64,000 nt of DNA, taken from the NCBI RefSeq assembly GCF_001677275.1, contig NZ_CP016177.1:1860001-1924000 (forward strand), written 5' to 3'. The position numbers were made by a program, and so were the translations under genes. Source of the DNA: Vibrio breoganii (GTDB lineage: Bacteria > Pseudomonadota > Gammaproteobacteria > Enterobacterales > Vibrionaceae). The notes beneath the pieces were generated by a model. That model made no database searches and had not been told where the DNA came from. It saw only the letters and a program-made list of their open reading frames with translations. Every line of letters starts with the position of its first letter. Positions within the stretch are counted from its first letter, which is position 1. Positions 1 through 7,674 of this stretch are shown in pieces.

Positions 1-1297
1 CCAAGATCATCGCAGCACCCAGTCCGCCCGCCGCACATGCGGTATTAAGACCTAACCCGCCCCCTCGTCGTTTGAGCTCTCTTAGGGTTTGCGTAATCAT
101 ACGAGCGCCGGTAGCAGCAAATGGGTGACCATAAGCAATAGAGCCGCCCAGCACATTAAACTTATCCATATCGATTTCGCCAATCGCCTTATCTCTGCCT
201 AGCTTTTCTTGTGCAAACTTATCACTGGCAAACATCTTCATATTCGCCAGCGCTTGAGCGGCGAAGGCTTCATGCATATCGATTAGTGTCAGGTCATTTA
301 GTGTAATTCCAGCACGGTCTAGTGCTATCGGCGTTGCATACGAAGGCCCCATCAACATGTCTTTCTCAACGCCAGTGGCTGAAAACGCATAGGAGCGAAT
401 GTACCCTAGAATCTCTAGGCCGAGTGCCTTCGCTTTACTTTCTGTCATCAGCATTATCGCAGCTGCTCCGTCCGTAAGCGGCGTAGCATTGGCTGCCGTT
501 ACCGAACCGAACTGACGGTCAAAGGCTGGTCTTAATTTGGCGTAGCCTTCAATGGTGGAGTCAAAGCGAATGTTGTTATCGGTATCAATCCACTTCTTAT
601 AAGGTTCTGGGTAGGCTGTCATCACCTCATCGCGGATCTTGCCTTCATTCCACGCCTCTGCGGCAAACGCGTGGGAGCGATGCGCTAATGCATCTTGATC
701 CTGTCTAGAAATAGAATGCGTCTTTGCCATTTGCTCTGCGGTTTGTCCCATCGACAATCCGGTAGAGTATTCAGCAACAGCGGGAGGCACAGGCATCAAG
801 TCTTTCACCTTGAAGCTGCTTACGATTTTGAGCTTTTGTGATAGCGAGCGAGCTTTGCTCAGTGCTAAGAGATTTGAGGCTAGAGATTTAGTCACCCCAA
901 TTGGTAGCACTGATGATGAGTCTGCGCCACCAGCAATGCCCACCTCGATATTGCCGGCGAGAATCGACTCTACAACATTCGCGGTCGCTTGAAAGCTGGT
1001 CGCACAAGCGCGTGTCACACTGTAGGCATCAGTCTTAATATCCATGCCTGTACCCAGCACAATCTCACGCGCAATGTTTGGTGCAGCTGGCATTTGGATG
1101 ACTTGACCAAATACGACCTGCTCTATCATTGACGGGTCGATCTCTGTACGCGCAAGCATTTCGCTTACCACCATCTTGCCAAGATCTAATGCAGGCACAT
1201 CTTTGAGTTCTGTGCTTTGTCTCGCAAAGGGCGTTCGAAGCCCAGCGACTACTGCCACCCTATCTCCCTGCCGGGTCGTCAACTGTTGTAATCCCAT
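1..1297 (-). CDS. fadI: 3-ketoacyl-CoA thiolase FadI (3' end cut by window edge)
   Basis: Thiolase of the beta-oxidation cycle, cleaving 3-ketoacyl-CoA with CoA to acetyl-CoA and a shortened acyl-CoA; the alpha partner FadJ should follow downstream, outside the window. The reading frame runs from ATG at 1297 to base 1 (432 codons) and only the last few residues are missing. The N-terminus [19 protein letters not shown] is typical of vibrio FadI. The acyl-accepting Cys is at about residue 98 in VTRACATSF, and the [14 protein letters not shown] block near the C-terminus carries the active-site His. A FadR-like operator sits just upstream over the expected transcription start. Length and motifs fit FadI (about 435 aa) better than FadA (about 390 aa). 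Confidence 0.95.
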   Translation of the reverse strand, partial: MGLQQLTTRQGDRVAVVAGLRTPFARQSTELKDVPALDLGKMVVSEMLARTEIDPSMIEQVVFGQVIQMPAAPNIAREIVLGTGMDIKTDAYSVTRACATSFQATANVVESILAGNIEVGIAGGADSSSVLPIGVTKSLASNLLALSKARSLSQKLKIVSSFKVKDLMPVPPAVAEYSTGLSMGQTAEQMAKTHSISRQDQDALAHRSHAFAAEAWNEGKIRDEVMTAYPEPYKKWIDTDNNIRFDSTIEGYAKLRPAFDRQFGSVTAANATPLTDGAAAIMLMTESKAKALGLEILGYIRSYAFSATGVEKDMLMGPSYATPIALDRAGITLNDLTLIDMHEAFAAQALANMKMFASDKFAQEKLGRDKAIGEIDMDKFNVLGGSIAYGHPFAATGARMITQTLRELKRRGGGLGLNTACAAGGLGAAMIL

Positions 1298-1309
1298 CAC
1301 ACATCCTTA

Positions 1310-1330
1310 GTTAAGAGGTCAGACCTCAAC
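1310..1330 (-). promoter_or_regulatory. FadR-like operator before fadI
   Basis: An imperfect palindrome centred on AGGTCTGACCT, flanked by GTTG and CTTAAC, closely resembles the FadR consensus (core TGGTCNGACC). It lies between the candidate -10 at 1332-1337 and the fadI start codon, the position expected for repression relieved by long-chain acyl-CoA. The match is seen in the sequence; FadR binding is inferred. Confidence 0.7.
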
Positions 1331-1331
1331 C

Positions 1332-1359
1332 ATTGTAATCAGAATGTTAATGAAATCAA
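1332..1359 (-). promoter_or_regulatory. Candidate fadI promoter
   Basis: Reading the minus strand, TTGATT (1354-1359) and TACAAT (1332-1337) are separated by 16 bases, a fair sigma-70 pair. The predicted start would fall inside the FadR-like operator. Confidence 0.5.
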
Positions 1360-1389
1360 AAGATAAAATGAGCAAACTAGATCTTAAGC

Positions 1390-1548
1390 AAAAAAAAACC
1401 GCACTCAAGGGTGCGGTTATAAAGTACTGTTAATACAGTGTACTACTCACTGTATCGTCAAATCTCACTAAAAAATGGTGAATAGCCAAAAGGCAAAAGG
1501 TTAAGTGAGAGATTGAAGTCAGTCTAAAAGGAAACTGTCACTTGAGTG
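1390..1548 (-). ncRNA. Candidate small RNA upstream of fadI
   Basis: No gene product here is known to me. On the minus strand a sigma-70-like promoter (1554-1581) is followed about 160 nt later by a strong intrinsic terminator at 1391-1418, with no open reading frame between. The predicted RNA has three structured parts. UCUCACU (1504-1510) can pair with AGUGAGA (1463-1469) around a roughly 35-nt pyrimidine-rich loop. The 7-bp hairpin UACAGUG/CACUGUA spans 1434-1454. The terminator stem is followed by eight U. The terminator precedes the fadI promoter, so the RNA looks independent, although an attenuated long fadI leader is the alternative. Confidence 0.45.
1391..1418 (-). terminator. Strong intrinsic terminator (minus strand)
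   Basis: AACCGCAC/GTGCGGTT stem (1397-1404 with 1411-1418), 6-nt loop, then eight T on the minus strand. No annotated minus-strand gene lies upstream of it, which is the main reason for proposing the small RNA. Confidence 0.85.
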
Positions 1549-1553
1549 GGCTT

Positions 1554-1581
1554 ACAATATGCGATTGTTTTCACTATGCAA
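1554..1581 (-). promoter_or_regulatory. Candidate promoter of the small RNA
   Basis: Minus-strand TTGCAT (1576-1581), 16-base spacer, TATTGT (1554-1559). A start near 1548 would give an RNA of about 160 nt ending at the terminator at 1391-1418. Confidence 0.4.
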
Positions 1582-1615
1582 TGGTATGTCCGACCAGATG
1601 ACGGGGTGTACTATA

Positions 1616-1643
1616 GGGAAACTGAGCATTCATTCTTTGAAGT
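1616..1643 (+). promoter_or_regulatory. Possible autoregulatory ECF promoter
   Basis: GGGAAACT at 1616-1623 resembles the GGAAC-type -35 element of ECF sigma factors and is followed 15 bases later by GAAGT. It lies about 70 bp before the ECF gene. The downstream half is weak, so this is only a candidate. Confidence 0.25.
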
Positions 1644-1709
1644 AGATCAATTTTTATAGTGTTATAGGTACAGTGAATACTACAAGCACGCATAAACCAA
1701 GGAGGTTGT

Positions 1710-2291
1710 GTGGCAATACTGCAGATTTTTAATAAAAAAGAAAAATCTCGAAAGAAAAGTTCGGCCTCTCCGGTCGACTCTAATATGGATAAACAAAGAA
1801 AATACGAAGCGCTCGTACGCGCTTATCATCGAGACCTATTTCGCTATGCATACTGGTTGTGTAAAGATCGCTCTGTTGCAGAAGATCTTGTGCAAGAAAC
1901 CTGTTTGAGAGCGTGGAAGGCACTGGACTCTTTGCAAGACGACAAAGCCGCTAAGTCTTGGCTTATCACCATACTTCGACGAGAAAATGCTCGACGTTTC
2001 GAAAGAAAGCAGCTTGATCTTGTCGATATAGACGATCCTGGCAACGAAGGGCACAGTAGCGATGATGGCTTTCATCAAAGTGAGTGGCTTCAAGCTCAGA
2101 TAATGCGCCTTGACCTCGAATATCGAGAGCCGTTGTTCCTGCAAGTAGTGGGTGGATTCAGCGGAGAAGAGATCGGTGACATATTAGACCTAAATAAAAA
2201 TACTGTGATGACTCGACTTTTTAGGGCTAGAAACCAACTTAAAGAGTTACTTGATTCATCAACTTCAAATCAGGGGAGGCAAAATGGATGA
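1710..2291 (+). CDS. ECF-family RNA polymerase sigma factor
   Basis: Extracytoplasmic-function sigma factor of 193 aa. Region 2 spans roughly residues 30-95 (KYEALVRAYHRDLFRYAYW, then DLVQETCLRAW), and region 4 roughly residues 130-180 (FLQVVGGFSGEEIGDILDL and a helix with TVMTRLFRAR). The GTG start at 1710 is chosen because AAGGAGG lies just before it; the in-frame ATG at 1785 has no ribosome site. The stop overlaps the start of the next gene, a DUF3379 protein presumed to be its anti-sigma factor. It lies between fadI and fadL, which suggests, without proof, that its stimulus concerns fatty acids or the envelope. The ECF assignment is firm; target genes are unknown. Confidence 0.9.
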   Translation: MAILQIFNKKEKSRKKSSASPVDSNMDKQRKYEALVRAYHRDLFRYAYWLCKDRSVAEDLVQETCLRAWKALDSLQDDKAAKSWLITILRRENARRFERKQLDLVDIDDPGNEGHSSDDGFHQSEWLQAQIMRLDLEYREPLFLQVVGGFSGEEIGDILDLNKNTVMTRLFRARNQLKELLDSSTSNQGRQNG

Positions 2292-3006
2292 TTTAGAATT
2301 TCGCCGCCGTATCATGTCTGACCCGAAAGCGCGAGACGAAGACTTACTCAGCGCCATCGCAAATAGTGACAGCAATGCCAAGTTTGCCGATGACGTGTTA
2401 AATCTAGACGCGAGAATCGAACAGGCGATGCGTGTCGATGTGCCAGAGAGTTTGGCTGATAAGATTTTGTTTAATCAGAGTACTGAAGACAACGTGGTGC
2501 GCCCAAGCTTTGCCAAACGCAGTCTTGCGGTCGCAGCTTCTGTCGCATTTGCCGCTGGGATTATGATTGGGCAACTGAATTGGTCAGCAAATATTGTACC
2601 TGTTGCCCATGCAAGCCTTGCCGATGAAGCTATACACCACGTGATTGCTGAAAGCCCATTTACAGACAAACTTGATGAGCAGGTTGACTCTAACCAAATC
2701 AATACCAAGCTAACGCCATTTGCGTATCAGTTTAGTGAGAGTTTTCCCTACCACGTGTACTACTTAAATCATTGTGGTTTTGGTGAAAGTAACGCTTTGC
2801 ACATGGTTTTCCAAGGTGAAAAAGGGCGAATTACCCTATTTATTACCAATATCAGCTCAGATCATGCAGTGAACTTTAGCGAAAACCAGATGTCCGGCAC
2901 TGTAGTCCCCATTGGCTCTGCTTCTATGATACTCGTCGGAGAGAGTGACGAGGATGTTGCAAGTGTTGCTAAGCGGTTATCAAGCATCATAACACCCATC
3001 TCATAG
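2284..3006 (+). CDS. DUF3379-family membrane protein, probable anti-sigma factor
   Basis: Predicted 240-aa single-pass inner-membrane protein. The N-terminal 80 residues (MDDLEFRRRIMSDPKARDED onward) are cytoplasmic and charged; one membrane segment lies at about 80-97 (SLAVAASVAFAAGIMIG); the rest should be periplasmic. This matches the DUF3379 family as I know it, whose members sit beside ECF sigma genes. The ATG at 2284 overlaps the sigma stop codon by 8 bases and has GGGGAGG before it, so translation is coupled. I see no Cys/His zinc-binding anti-sigma motif. The anti-sigma role is inferred from topology and gene pairing, not demonstrated. Confidence 0.8.
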   Translation: MDDLEFRRRIMSDPKARDEDLLSAIANSDSNAKFADDVLNLDARIEQAMRVDVPESLADKILFNQSTEDNVVRPSFAKRSLAVAASVAFAAGIMIGQLNWSANIVPVAHASLADEAIHHVIAESPFTDKLDEQVDSNQINTKLTPFAYQFSESFPYHVYYLNHCGFGESNALHMVFQGEKGRITLFITNISSDHAVNFSENQMSGTVVPIGSASMILVGESDEDVASVAKRLSSIITPIS

Positions 3007-3027
3007 CTATAATACCCCAATGATTTC

Positions 3028-3068
3028 AACCCCTTACAACTCAAAATTGTTAAGGGGTTATCATTTTT
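3028..3068 (+). terminator. Intrinsic terminator after the sigma/DUF3379 operon
   Basis: AACCCCTTACAA pairs with TTGTTAAGGGGTT (one bulged base) and is followed by TCATTTTT. Confidence 0.8.
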
Positions 3069-3095
3069 CACCTATTTTTCTTATCAACAATTGAT

Positions 3096-3113
3096 TTAGA
3101 GCAATAACTCTAA
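3096..3113. promoter_or_regulatory. TTAGAG-N6-CTCTAA dyad upstream of fadL
   Basis: TTAGAGCAATAACTCTAA is an 18-bp dyad with two central mismatches. It matches at 16 of 18 positions a perfect palindrome at 19346-19363. Its function is unknown; the fadL start is 177 bp away. Confidence 0.35.
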
Positions 3114-3180
3114 GAATCACGATATTCCACGAATATTGCACCATATTGCTCTCAAAACTAAACAATTTAGCCATTTTGGG

Positions 3181-3197
3181 TAGTGGTCTGAGTTGTT
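3181..3197 (+). promoter_or_regulatory. FadR-like operator before fadL
   Basis: TAGTGGTCTGAGTTGTT keeps the TGGTCNGA core and the TGTT end of the FadR consensus. A TATAAT-like element (3203-3208) follows directly. It is weaker than the fadI site, but the gene is the expected kind of target. Confidence 0.5.
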
Positions 3198-3289
3198 AAA
3201 TTTATAATAATCAATAGTATCAGCCGACTTCGACAAAAAGACCCGGTTGATGCGCTAGGATTTTGGCGTAAACCATAAGGAAATATTTC

Positions 3290-4513
3290 ATGAATAAGAC
3301 GCGTATTCTTAAACGCTCTCTACTTGCAGCAGCAGTGATTGCTTCAACTTCTCAAGCTCACGCAGCAGGCTTCCAACTTAACGCACAATCAGCAACAGGT
3401 ATTGGTCGTGCATTTGCAGGTGACGCAGTAATCGCAGATAACGCGTCTTCTATGGCTCGTAACCCAGCGACAATGGCCCTTTTTGATAAAACTTCTTTGT
3501 CTCTTGGTTTTGAAGCGATCATTACTGATATTTCTGTTAAGGATGTACAAGTTCTAGGCATTGACGATCCAAATGGAAACTACGATGACATCGGTGGCAC
3601 TTCAGTTGCGCCGAACATTCATCTTATCGTGCCAGTAAACGATAAGTTTGCGTGGGGTATCAACGCGTACTCAAACTTTGGTACTAGCACAGACTTCTCA
3701 GACAGCGATCGTTGGAACAATTCAGTATTCGGTGGCGAAACTGATATCCTGAGCATGAACATCGGCCTTTCAGGCTCTTACCGTTTGAACGAACAGTGGA
3801 GCTTTGGTGCTGGTCTAGACATCATCTACGGCAAAGGCACTATCCGACGTGGTGCTACAGAACTAGGCGCTCCTCTGCAAACACTTAATGTGCAAGATGC
3901 TGATGGTTGGGGCGTAGGTTTCAACGTTGGTACAGTGTACGAGTTGAATGAAAATAACCGATTTGGTTTATCGTATCGCTACAGCCCAGAAATCACAGCT
4001 AAAGATGATTACGGCCAAGAAATCAGCCTTCCTCTACCAGATATGGCTGAGTTCTCTGGTTACCACCGTATTAATGAAACGGCCTTCGCTGTTCACTATT
4101 CTGTTCAGTGGATTGGTTGGAGTGCATTCGACAAAATCGATTTTGATAACCTAGATCCTAGCCAATCTCTTATTGGTGCAGGTGGCGGTTCATACTCTAA
4201 GCCATATGAGTGGCAAGACGGTTGGCACTTTGCAATCGGTGGTACTTGGTACTTGAACGAGAAAGTTACTCTTCGTACCGGTTACATGCATGACACAAGC
4301 GCGCAGGATGAAATCACTTCAATCTCTGTACCTGACTCAGACCGTAACTGGATTTCTGCTGGTGCGACATACCACTTCAGCGATGACTCGAACATGGACT
4401 TCGGTATTACTTACCTAATCGGTTCAGACGAAGCTGTTGATGAAGGTCTAATTACAGCAACCACTCGCGCAGATGCAATCCTAGTAGGTCTACAGTACAG
4501 CCACAGCTTCTAA
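3290..4513 (+). CDS. fadL: Long-chain fatty acid outer-membrane transporter FadL
   Basis: Outer-membrane beta-barrel that takes up long-chain fatty acids, 407 aa. A signal peptide ends at about residue 25 (SQAHA|AG), and the mature start GFQLNAQSATGIGRAFAG contains the FadL N-terminal plug with the NPA element (SSMARNPATMALF). The protein ends in Phe (LVGLQYSHSF), the usual barrel-assembly signal. Codon use is biased toward highly expressed codons. FadR-like sequence and a long upstream region precede it and a strong terminator follows. Vibrios often carry several FadL paralogues, so substrate range cannot be read here. Confidence 0.93.
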   Translation: MNKTRILKRSLLAAAVIASTSQAHAAGFQLNAQSATGIGRAFAGDAVIADNASSMARNPATMALFDKTSLSLGFEAIITDISVKDVQVLGIDDPNGNYDDIGGTSVAPNIHLIVPVNDKFAWGINAYSNFGTSTDFSDSDRWNNSVFGGETDILSMNIGLSGSYRLNEQWSFGAGLDIIYGKGTIRRGATELGAPLQTLNVQDADGWGVGFNVGTVYELNENNRFGLSYRYSPEITAKDDYGQEISLPLPDMAEFSGYHRINETAFAVHYSVQWIGWSAFDKIDFDNLDPSQSLIGAGGGSYSKPYEWQDGWHFAIGGTWYLNEKVTLRTGYMHDTSAQDEITSISVPDSDRNWISAGATYHFSDDSNMDFGITYLIGSDEAVDEGLITATTRADAILVGLQYSHSF

Positions 4514-4541
4514 GCTAAGCTGACTGAAATCATTTAGATGG

Positions 4542-4574
4542 AAGGTGTTGAACTAAGGTTCAGCACCTTTTTTG
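4542..4574 (+). terminator. fadL terminator
   Basis: AAGGTGTTGAAC pairs with GTTCAGCACCTT (one T:G wobble) and is followed by a run of seven T. Confidence 0.9.
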
Positions 4575-4599
4575 TTTCTAGTGACTTATCATGATCGAA

Positions 4600-4740
4600 G
4601 GAGGGGAGATTCCTGCCTTCGCAGGAATGACGGGGAATAGCGCGATGTTTAGGAAACTAGACCCTGGTTCCTGGGCCCTAGGGCCTAGAAACCATAAACC
4701 CAGGATCCCGTCCCTAAACCCTATTATCCCCACAACTAAA
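4600..4740. repeat. REP-like intergenic repeat element with two hairpins
   Basis: Contains ATTCCTGC-CTTC-GCAGGAAT (4609-4628), a hairpin common in dispersed repeats of vibrios and other bacteria. A GC-rich palindrome follows at 4666-4693 (GGTTCCTGGGCCC / GGGCCTAGAAACC). The element reaches the 3' end of the neighbouring minus-strand gene and appears to supply its last codons and stop. Copy number cannot be judged from one window. Confidence 0.65.
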
Positions 4741-5400
4741 CGCGATAATCTGACTTATCTCATTAAAGCTTCTTCCCGACTGTTGCTGCCAGTGACAAAA
4801 TGCCTTGTTAGTCGCCACTCTTGATTTTTTGGTATCACGGCCACCGTCGATAATGTGGTAACTTCGCAGATAACTTTCAACATCTGAGGATAAAATGAAG
4901 GTATCTACACCTATTTGTCTTAATGCGTATGGGCCTGTATTTCCACCCAATCTCGCACCATGTTTTTTCAAATGCTCCCATAAGCCTGTGATGCTCTCTG
5001 CTGGCCACTCGGCAACCATCTTGGAAAATGAGCCATATGTCAGCCTTGCGTCCATCAACATTTCTGCATTGGTTTTAATGGTCATTACCTTACCAAAGTG
5101 GCGAATGATCTTAGGATCTCTTGCTTTCATCTCCCAATGCTCATCAGATAGCATCAAAAGCAGCTCTGGTTTAAAACCAAAGAACAGCTCTTCAAAATTT
5201 GGCCATTTGTCTCTAACAACCTTCCATGACATTCCCGACTGAAACACCTTTAGGCTAAAGATCGATAGCCACCTATCATCTGGGATTTGAGAAATCTCCT
5301 GTTTGGAGAAAGGGATTGAAAGAAGCGCTTCAAGTTGAGCGCTTCCACCCTTTCGCTTGGCGGCGCGCTGATAGATATCGGAGAATTTTTCGAGATGCAT
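4714..5400 (-). CDS. DNA-3-methyladenine glycosylase I-like protein
   Basis: Base-excision repair enzyme family (Tag-like, helix-hairpin-helix fold) that removes 3-methyladenine from DNA; 228 aa. Family hallmarks are the run SLKVFQSGMSWKVVRDKWP (about residues 49-67), corresponding to the Tag 'VFQAGLSW' region, and later HGARLGGNTGPYALRQIG. It is longer than E. coli Tag (187 aa), and I do not see the N-terminal Cys of the Tag zinc site, so zinc binding and exact substrate are uncertain. The stop codon lies in a repeat element, so the C-terminal residues may be a recent replacement. It appears monocistronic. Confidence 0.75.
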   Translation of the reverse strand: MHLEKFSDIYQRAAKRKGGSAQLEALLSIPFSKQEISQIPDDRWLSIFSLKVFQSGMSWKVVRDKWPNFEELFFGFKPELLLMLSDEHWEMKARDPKIIRHFGKVMTIKTNAEMLMDARLTYGSFSKMVAEWPAESITGLWEHLKKHGARLGGNTGPYALRQIGVDTFILSSDVESYLRSYHIIDGGRDTKKSRVATNKAFCHWQQQSGRSFNEISQIIAFSCGDNRV

Positions 5401-5441
5401 AAAACAAAACCTAGCGAGTTCTTTACTAATATTTGAGAAAC

Positions 5442-5475
5442 AAAAAGGGCGAAATCAAACCCGTTGATTTCGCCC
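5442..5475 (-). terminator. Intrinsic terminator (minus strand)
   Basis: A perfect 12-bp stem GGGCGAAATCAA/TTGATTTCGCCC is followed on the minus strand by TTTTTG. It directly follows the gene remnant at 5496-5573 and probably belonged to it; it may now end mlaA or ccm transcripts. Confidence 0.85.
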
Positions 5476-5495
5476 TCGGTGTTATTTTGTTTAAA

Positions 5496-5573
5496 TTACA
5501 GCATCGCTTCGCGGTCTGCTACCTTCTTCAGGTCGATAATTTCGCCCAGTTCAGTATCATTTAGGAAGGCACT
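5496..5573 (-). pseudogene. Truncated 3' end of an unrecognised gene
   Basis: The minus strand reads 25 sense codons, FLNDTELGEIIDLKKVADRE then AML and TAA, with strongly protein-like composition and a proper terminator just after. An in-frame TAG stands immediately upstream, where a repeat element (5574-5645) begins, and there is no start codon. It looks like the surviving C-terminus of a deleted or repeat-disrupted gene. I do not recognise the family. Confidence 0.45.
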
Positions 5574-5645
5574 CTAGAACTCCAGTTATAAGCACGAAAC
5601 CATCTAGAAGCTCGCAGCTATCAACTAGCAACTAGCAACTGTCAA
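5574..5645. repeat. Vibrio-type intergenic repeat
   Basis: Contains CTAGAACTCCAG, a CTAGAAGCTCGCAGCTATC stretch and tandem CTAGCAA units, of the low-complexity kind found between vibrio genes. It separates mlaA from the gene remnant. Assigned by resemblance only. Confidence 0.45.
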
Positions 5646-5649
5646 AAAC

Positions 5650-6396
5650 CTAAAACTCCTCATCCAAATAATCATCAAGGAAGTCTTCTTCCTCCTCATC
5701 AACAGCTTCGTGGTCAGCCACTTGCGCTTTGTATGCGCGGCGCTGTAGGTAAGCGTCTCTGGATAAGGCGTAAGGATCAGGAGAGTTATTCAGAAGCTCT
5801 TCTTGTGCAACCAATGCAGAGCGGGTTTCCATGCCTTCAAACACCCATTTACCGAAGCTTGCCCAAATATTCAGGTAAGACAGTGTTGGGTAGAGGCCAT
5901 CGGCAAAGTCCCCTACCTCACGCAATGTATAGGGGCCGTAACCCGGGAACATGAAGTACCAACCGCTTCCTAGCCCCCATTTGCCGAGCACGTCACTGAA
6001 CGCCCGATCTTCTTCTTTGGCTATGCCACCATGTGCGGCTGCATCGTAGAGACCCGCGACACCAAAGGTGGTGTTAATCCAGAATCGATTAAAGTGGTTA
6101 AGTGCCAGAGTACCGTTACCCATCAATAGGTTGTTCACCACGCTTGATGGTTCGTCTAAATGAGCAAGGAAATTACTAATACCGGTTCGAATAAAACCAG
6201 GGGTATAGCCTGTATAGGCAAGGGAAACTGGGCGAACGAAATAAGGGTCAAGGATCTCGTAGTTGAAATCCCACATAGTGCGGTTGAAACCCTCAAAGGG
6301 GTCGTTGGGATGAGAGACTTCCTCCCCTTCGGGATTAGAGGCACAGCCAACCATCAATGTGACAATCAAGATCCAAATTCGACTCATATAGGACAT
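5650..6396 (-). CDS. mlaA: MlaA (VacJ) outer-membrane phospholipid-removal lipoprotein
   Basis: Outer-membrane lipoprotein that removes misplaced phospholipids from the outer leaflet and hands them to the Mla pathway; 248 aa. The signal peptide ends in the lipobox LMVGC with Cys18. The signature DPFEGFNRTMWDFNYEILD follows, and the conserved GPYTLREVGD block is present. The C-terminal tail is very acidic (EEEEDFLDDYLDEEF), an extension of uncertain role. MlaBCDEF are not in this window. It lies 57 bp downstream of ccmI on the same strand and may be read from the same transcript. The start with AGGGA upstream at 6396 is preferred over the Met three codons later. Confidence 0.92.
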   Translation of the reverse strand: MSYMSRIWILIVTLMVGCASNPEGEEVSHPNDPFEGFNRTMWDFNYEILDPYFVRPVSLAYTGYTPGFIRTGISNFLAHLDEPSSVVNNLLMGNGTLALNHFNRFWINTTFGVAGLYDAAAHGGIAKEEDRAFSDVLGKWGLGSGWYFMFPGYGPYTLREVGDFADGLYPTLSYLNIWASFGKWVFEGMETRSALVAQEELLNNSPDPYALSRDAYLQRRAYKAQVADHEAVDEEEEDFLDDYLDEEF

Positions 6397-6453
6397 CCGT
6401 TCCCTGTCGATTCAATTAGTTAGGTGCAAAGGCTCTGCCTTTGCACCTACTTA

Positions 6454-7674
6454 CTAGTATTGACTATTTATGACTAAATTAACATCTTCCCCTTTAGTCG
6501 TCACTGCACTCTCGCCATACCAGTCACCACCTTTAGTGGAAACATTACCGTCGGTATCAATACGTGCACGTACAATAAACTCATCTAAATCAGACAGGTT
6601 TTGCCCTTCAATCATGCTGTTTCCATCATCCATCATGATCATGCGAGGGAAGGTACCAAGGCCGTATCGGGCAGCGGCAACCGGCATAGGCGAACCATCA
6701 GCTCTATGTACCGACACAATCAATACGCCCTGCTCAGGTAGCGCCACGTCATTTGACAACGAGATACCTATTCGCACTAAGCCAGGGGATGCTTCACCTT
6801 CTACACCTAAGCTACGGCGAGCGCTGTCGATACTACGCTCTAGCATCTCATAGCGGCTATCGTCGGGGCCGATAAGCTGCTGCATGGTTCTCCAGTAACG
6901 AATTGCGCCTGCATAGTCTTGTTTCTCAAATGCGCTAAAAGCAAGCAGTGAGAACACGCGTAAATCCACATAGTCTTTGCGTAGCAGATCATGAAGAAGA
7001 CGCTCTGCTTCAAGTTGATCTACCTCGTCACCAGATAAAGTTAGCGCTTGCGCAAGACCTAGCTGAATATCAGGGTTCTCTGGCTCTAGCTTACGTGCTC
7101 GCTCCATTGCGCCAATAGCGGTTTGGATGTCACGATTGGCCAGTCCAATTCGGCCTAATAATAGCCAACCAGTCGCATCATCACTGTTCCTATGCAGGCT
7201 AGTTCTTAGCGCTAAAGTCAGGTCTTTAAGCTCATCGTCGCTCATTGGTTGCCCATTGGCATCCATTAGCTTCTTGCTAAGAGCCGGTAAGTTTGCACTT
7301 ACTTCCTGCCAATGTTTCACATCATTGATTGCGCCAAACTTAGCATAGAAGCCATAAGAAACGCCCAATAAAAGAACGGCAGATACCACGGCAACAAGTA
7401 CTGGAGAGGCCAGTTTTGTTGACGCTAGTTGCTGATCTTGAGGAATATCATCAAGGAGTGCTTGCTTCAAATCGACGATCAGCTCATCTTTATCAACAAC
7501 GATACCTTCTTCATCTTCAACGCCAAGCTCAGCAACACGCTCTTTAAATATCGCTTTGTTAAGCTCATCACGACGCTCTGCATCGTTGATCGCTTTTTTG
7601 CGAACCAGTGGAATTACAATTAGTGCCGCCGAAAAGAGGACAATAACTAGGGTAGAAATCCAAAACAACGTCAT
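6454..7674 (-). CDS. ccmI: Cytochrome c maturation protein CcmI
   Basis: Apocytochrome c chaperone of the System I machinery; 406 aa. Two membrane segments (about 1-24 and 90-110) flank a cytoplasmic loop, followed by a periplasmic TPR-type domain (LLLGRIGLANRDIQTAIGAM and LEPENPDIQLGLAQ) that holds the C-terminus of apocytochromes for CcmF/CcmH. The start overlaps the ccmH stop by one base (TAATG), so translation is probably coupled. Last gene of the ccm cluster. Confidence 0.93.
   Translation of the reverse strand: MTLFWISTLVIVLFSAALIVIPLVRKKAINDAERRDELNKAIFKERVAELGVEDEEGIVVDKDELIVDLKQALLDDIPQDQQLASTKLASPVLVAVVSAVLLLGVSYGFYAKFGAINDVKHWQEVSANLPALSKKLMDANGQPMSDDELKDLTLALRTSLHRNSDDATGWLLLGRIGLANRDIQTAIGAMERARKLEPENPDIQLGLAQALTLSGDEVDQLEAERLLHDLLRKDYVDLRVFSLLAFSAFEKQDYAGAIRYWRTMQQLIGPDDSRYEMLERSIDSARRSLGVEGEASPGLVRIGISLSNDVALPEQGVLIVSVHRADGSPMPVAAARYGLGTFPRMIMMDDGNSMIEGQNLSDLDEFIVRARIDTDGNVSTKGGDWYGESAVTTKGEDVNLVINSQY

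Noticed and set aside
4591..4824. 77-codon plus-strand frame after fadL
   Set aside because: Lies in a repeat element and overlaps the glycosylase gene on the other strand; translation of repeat hairpins only.
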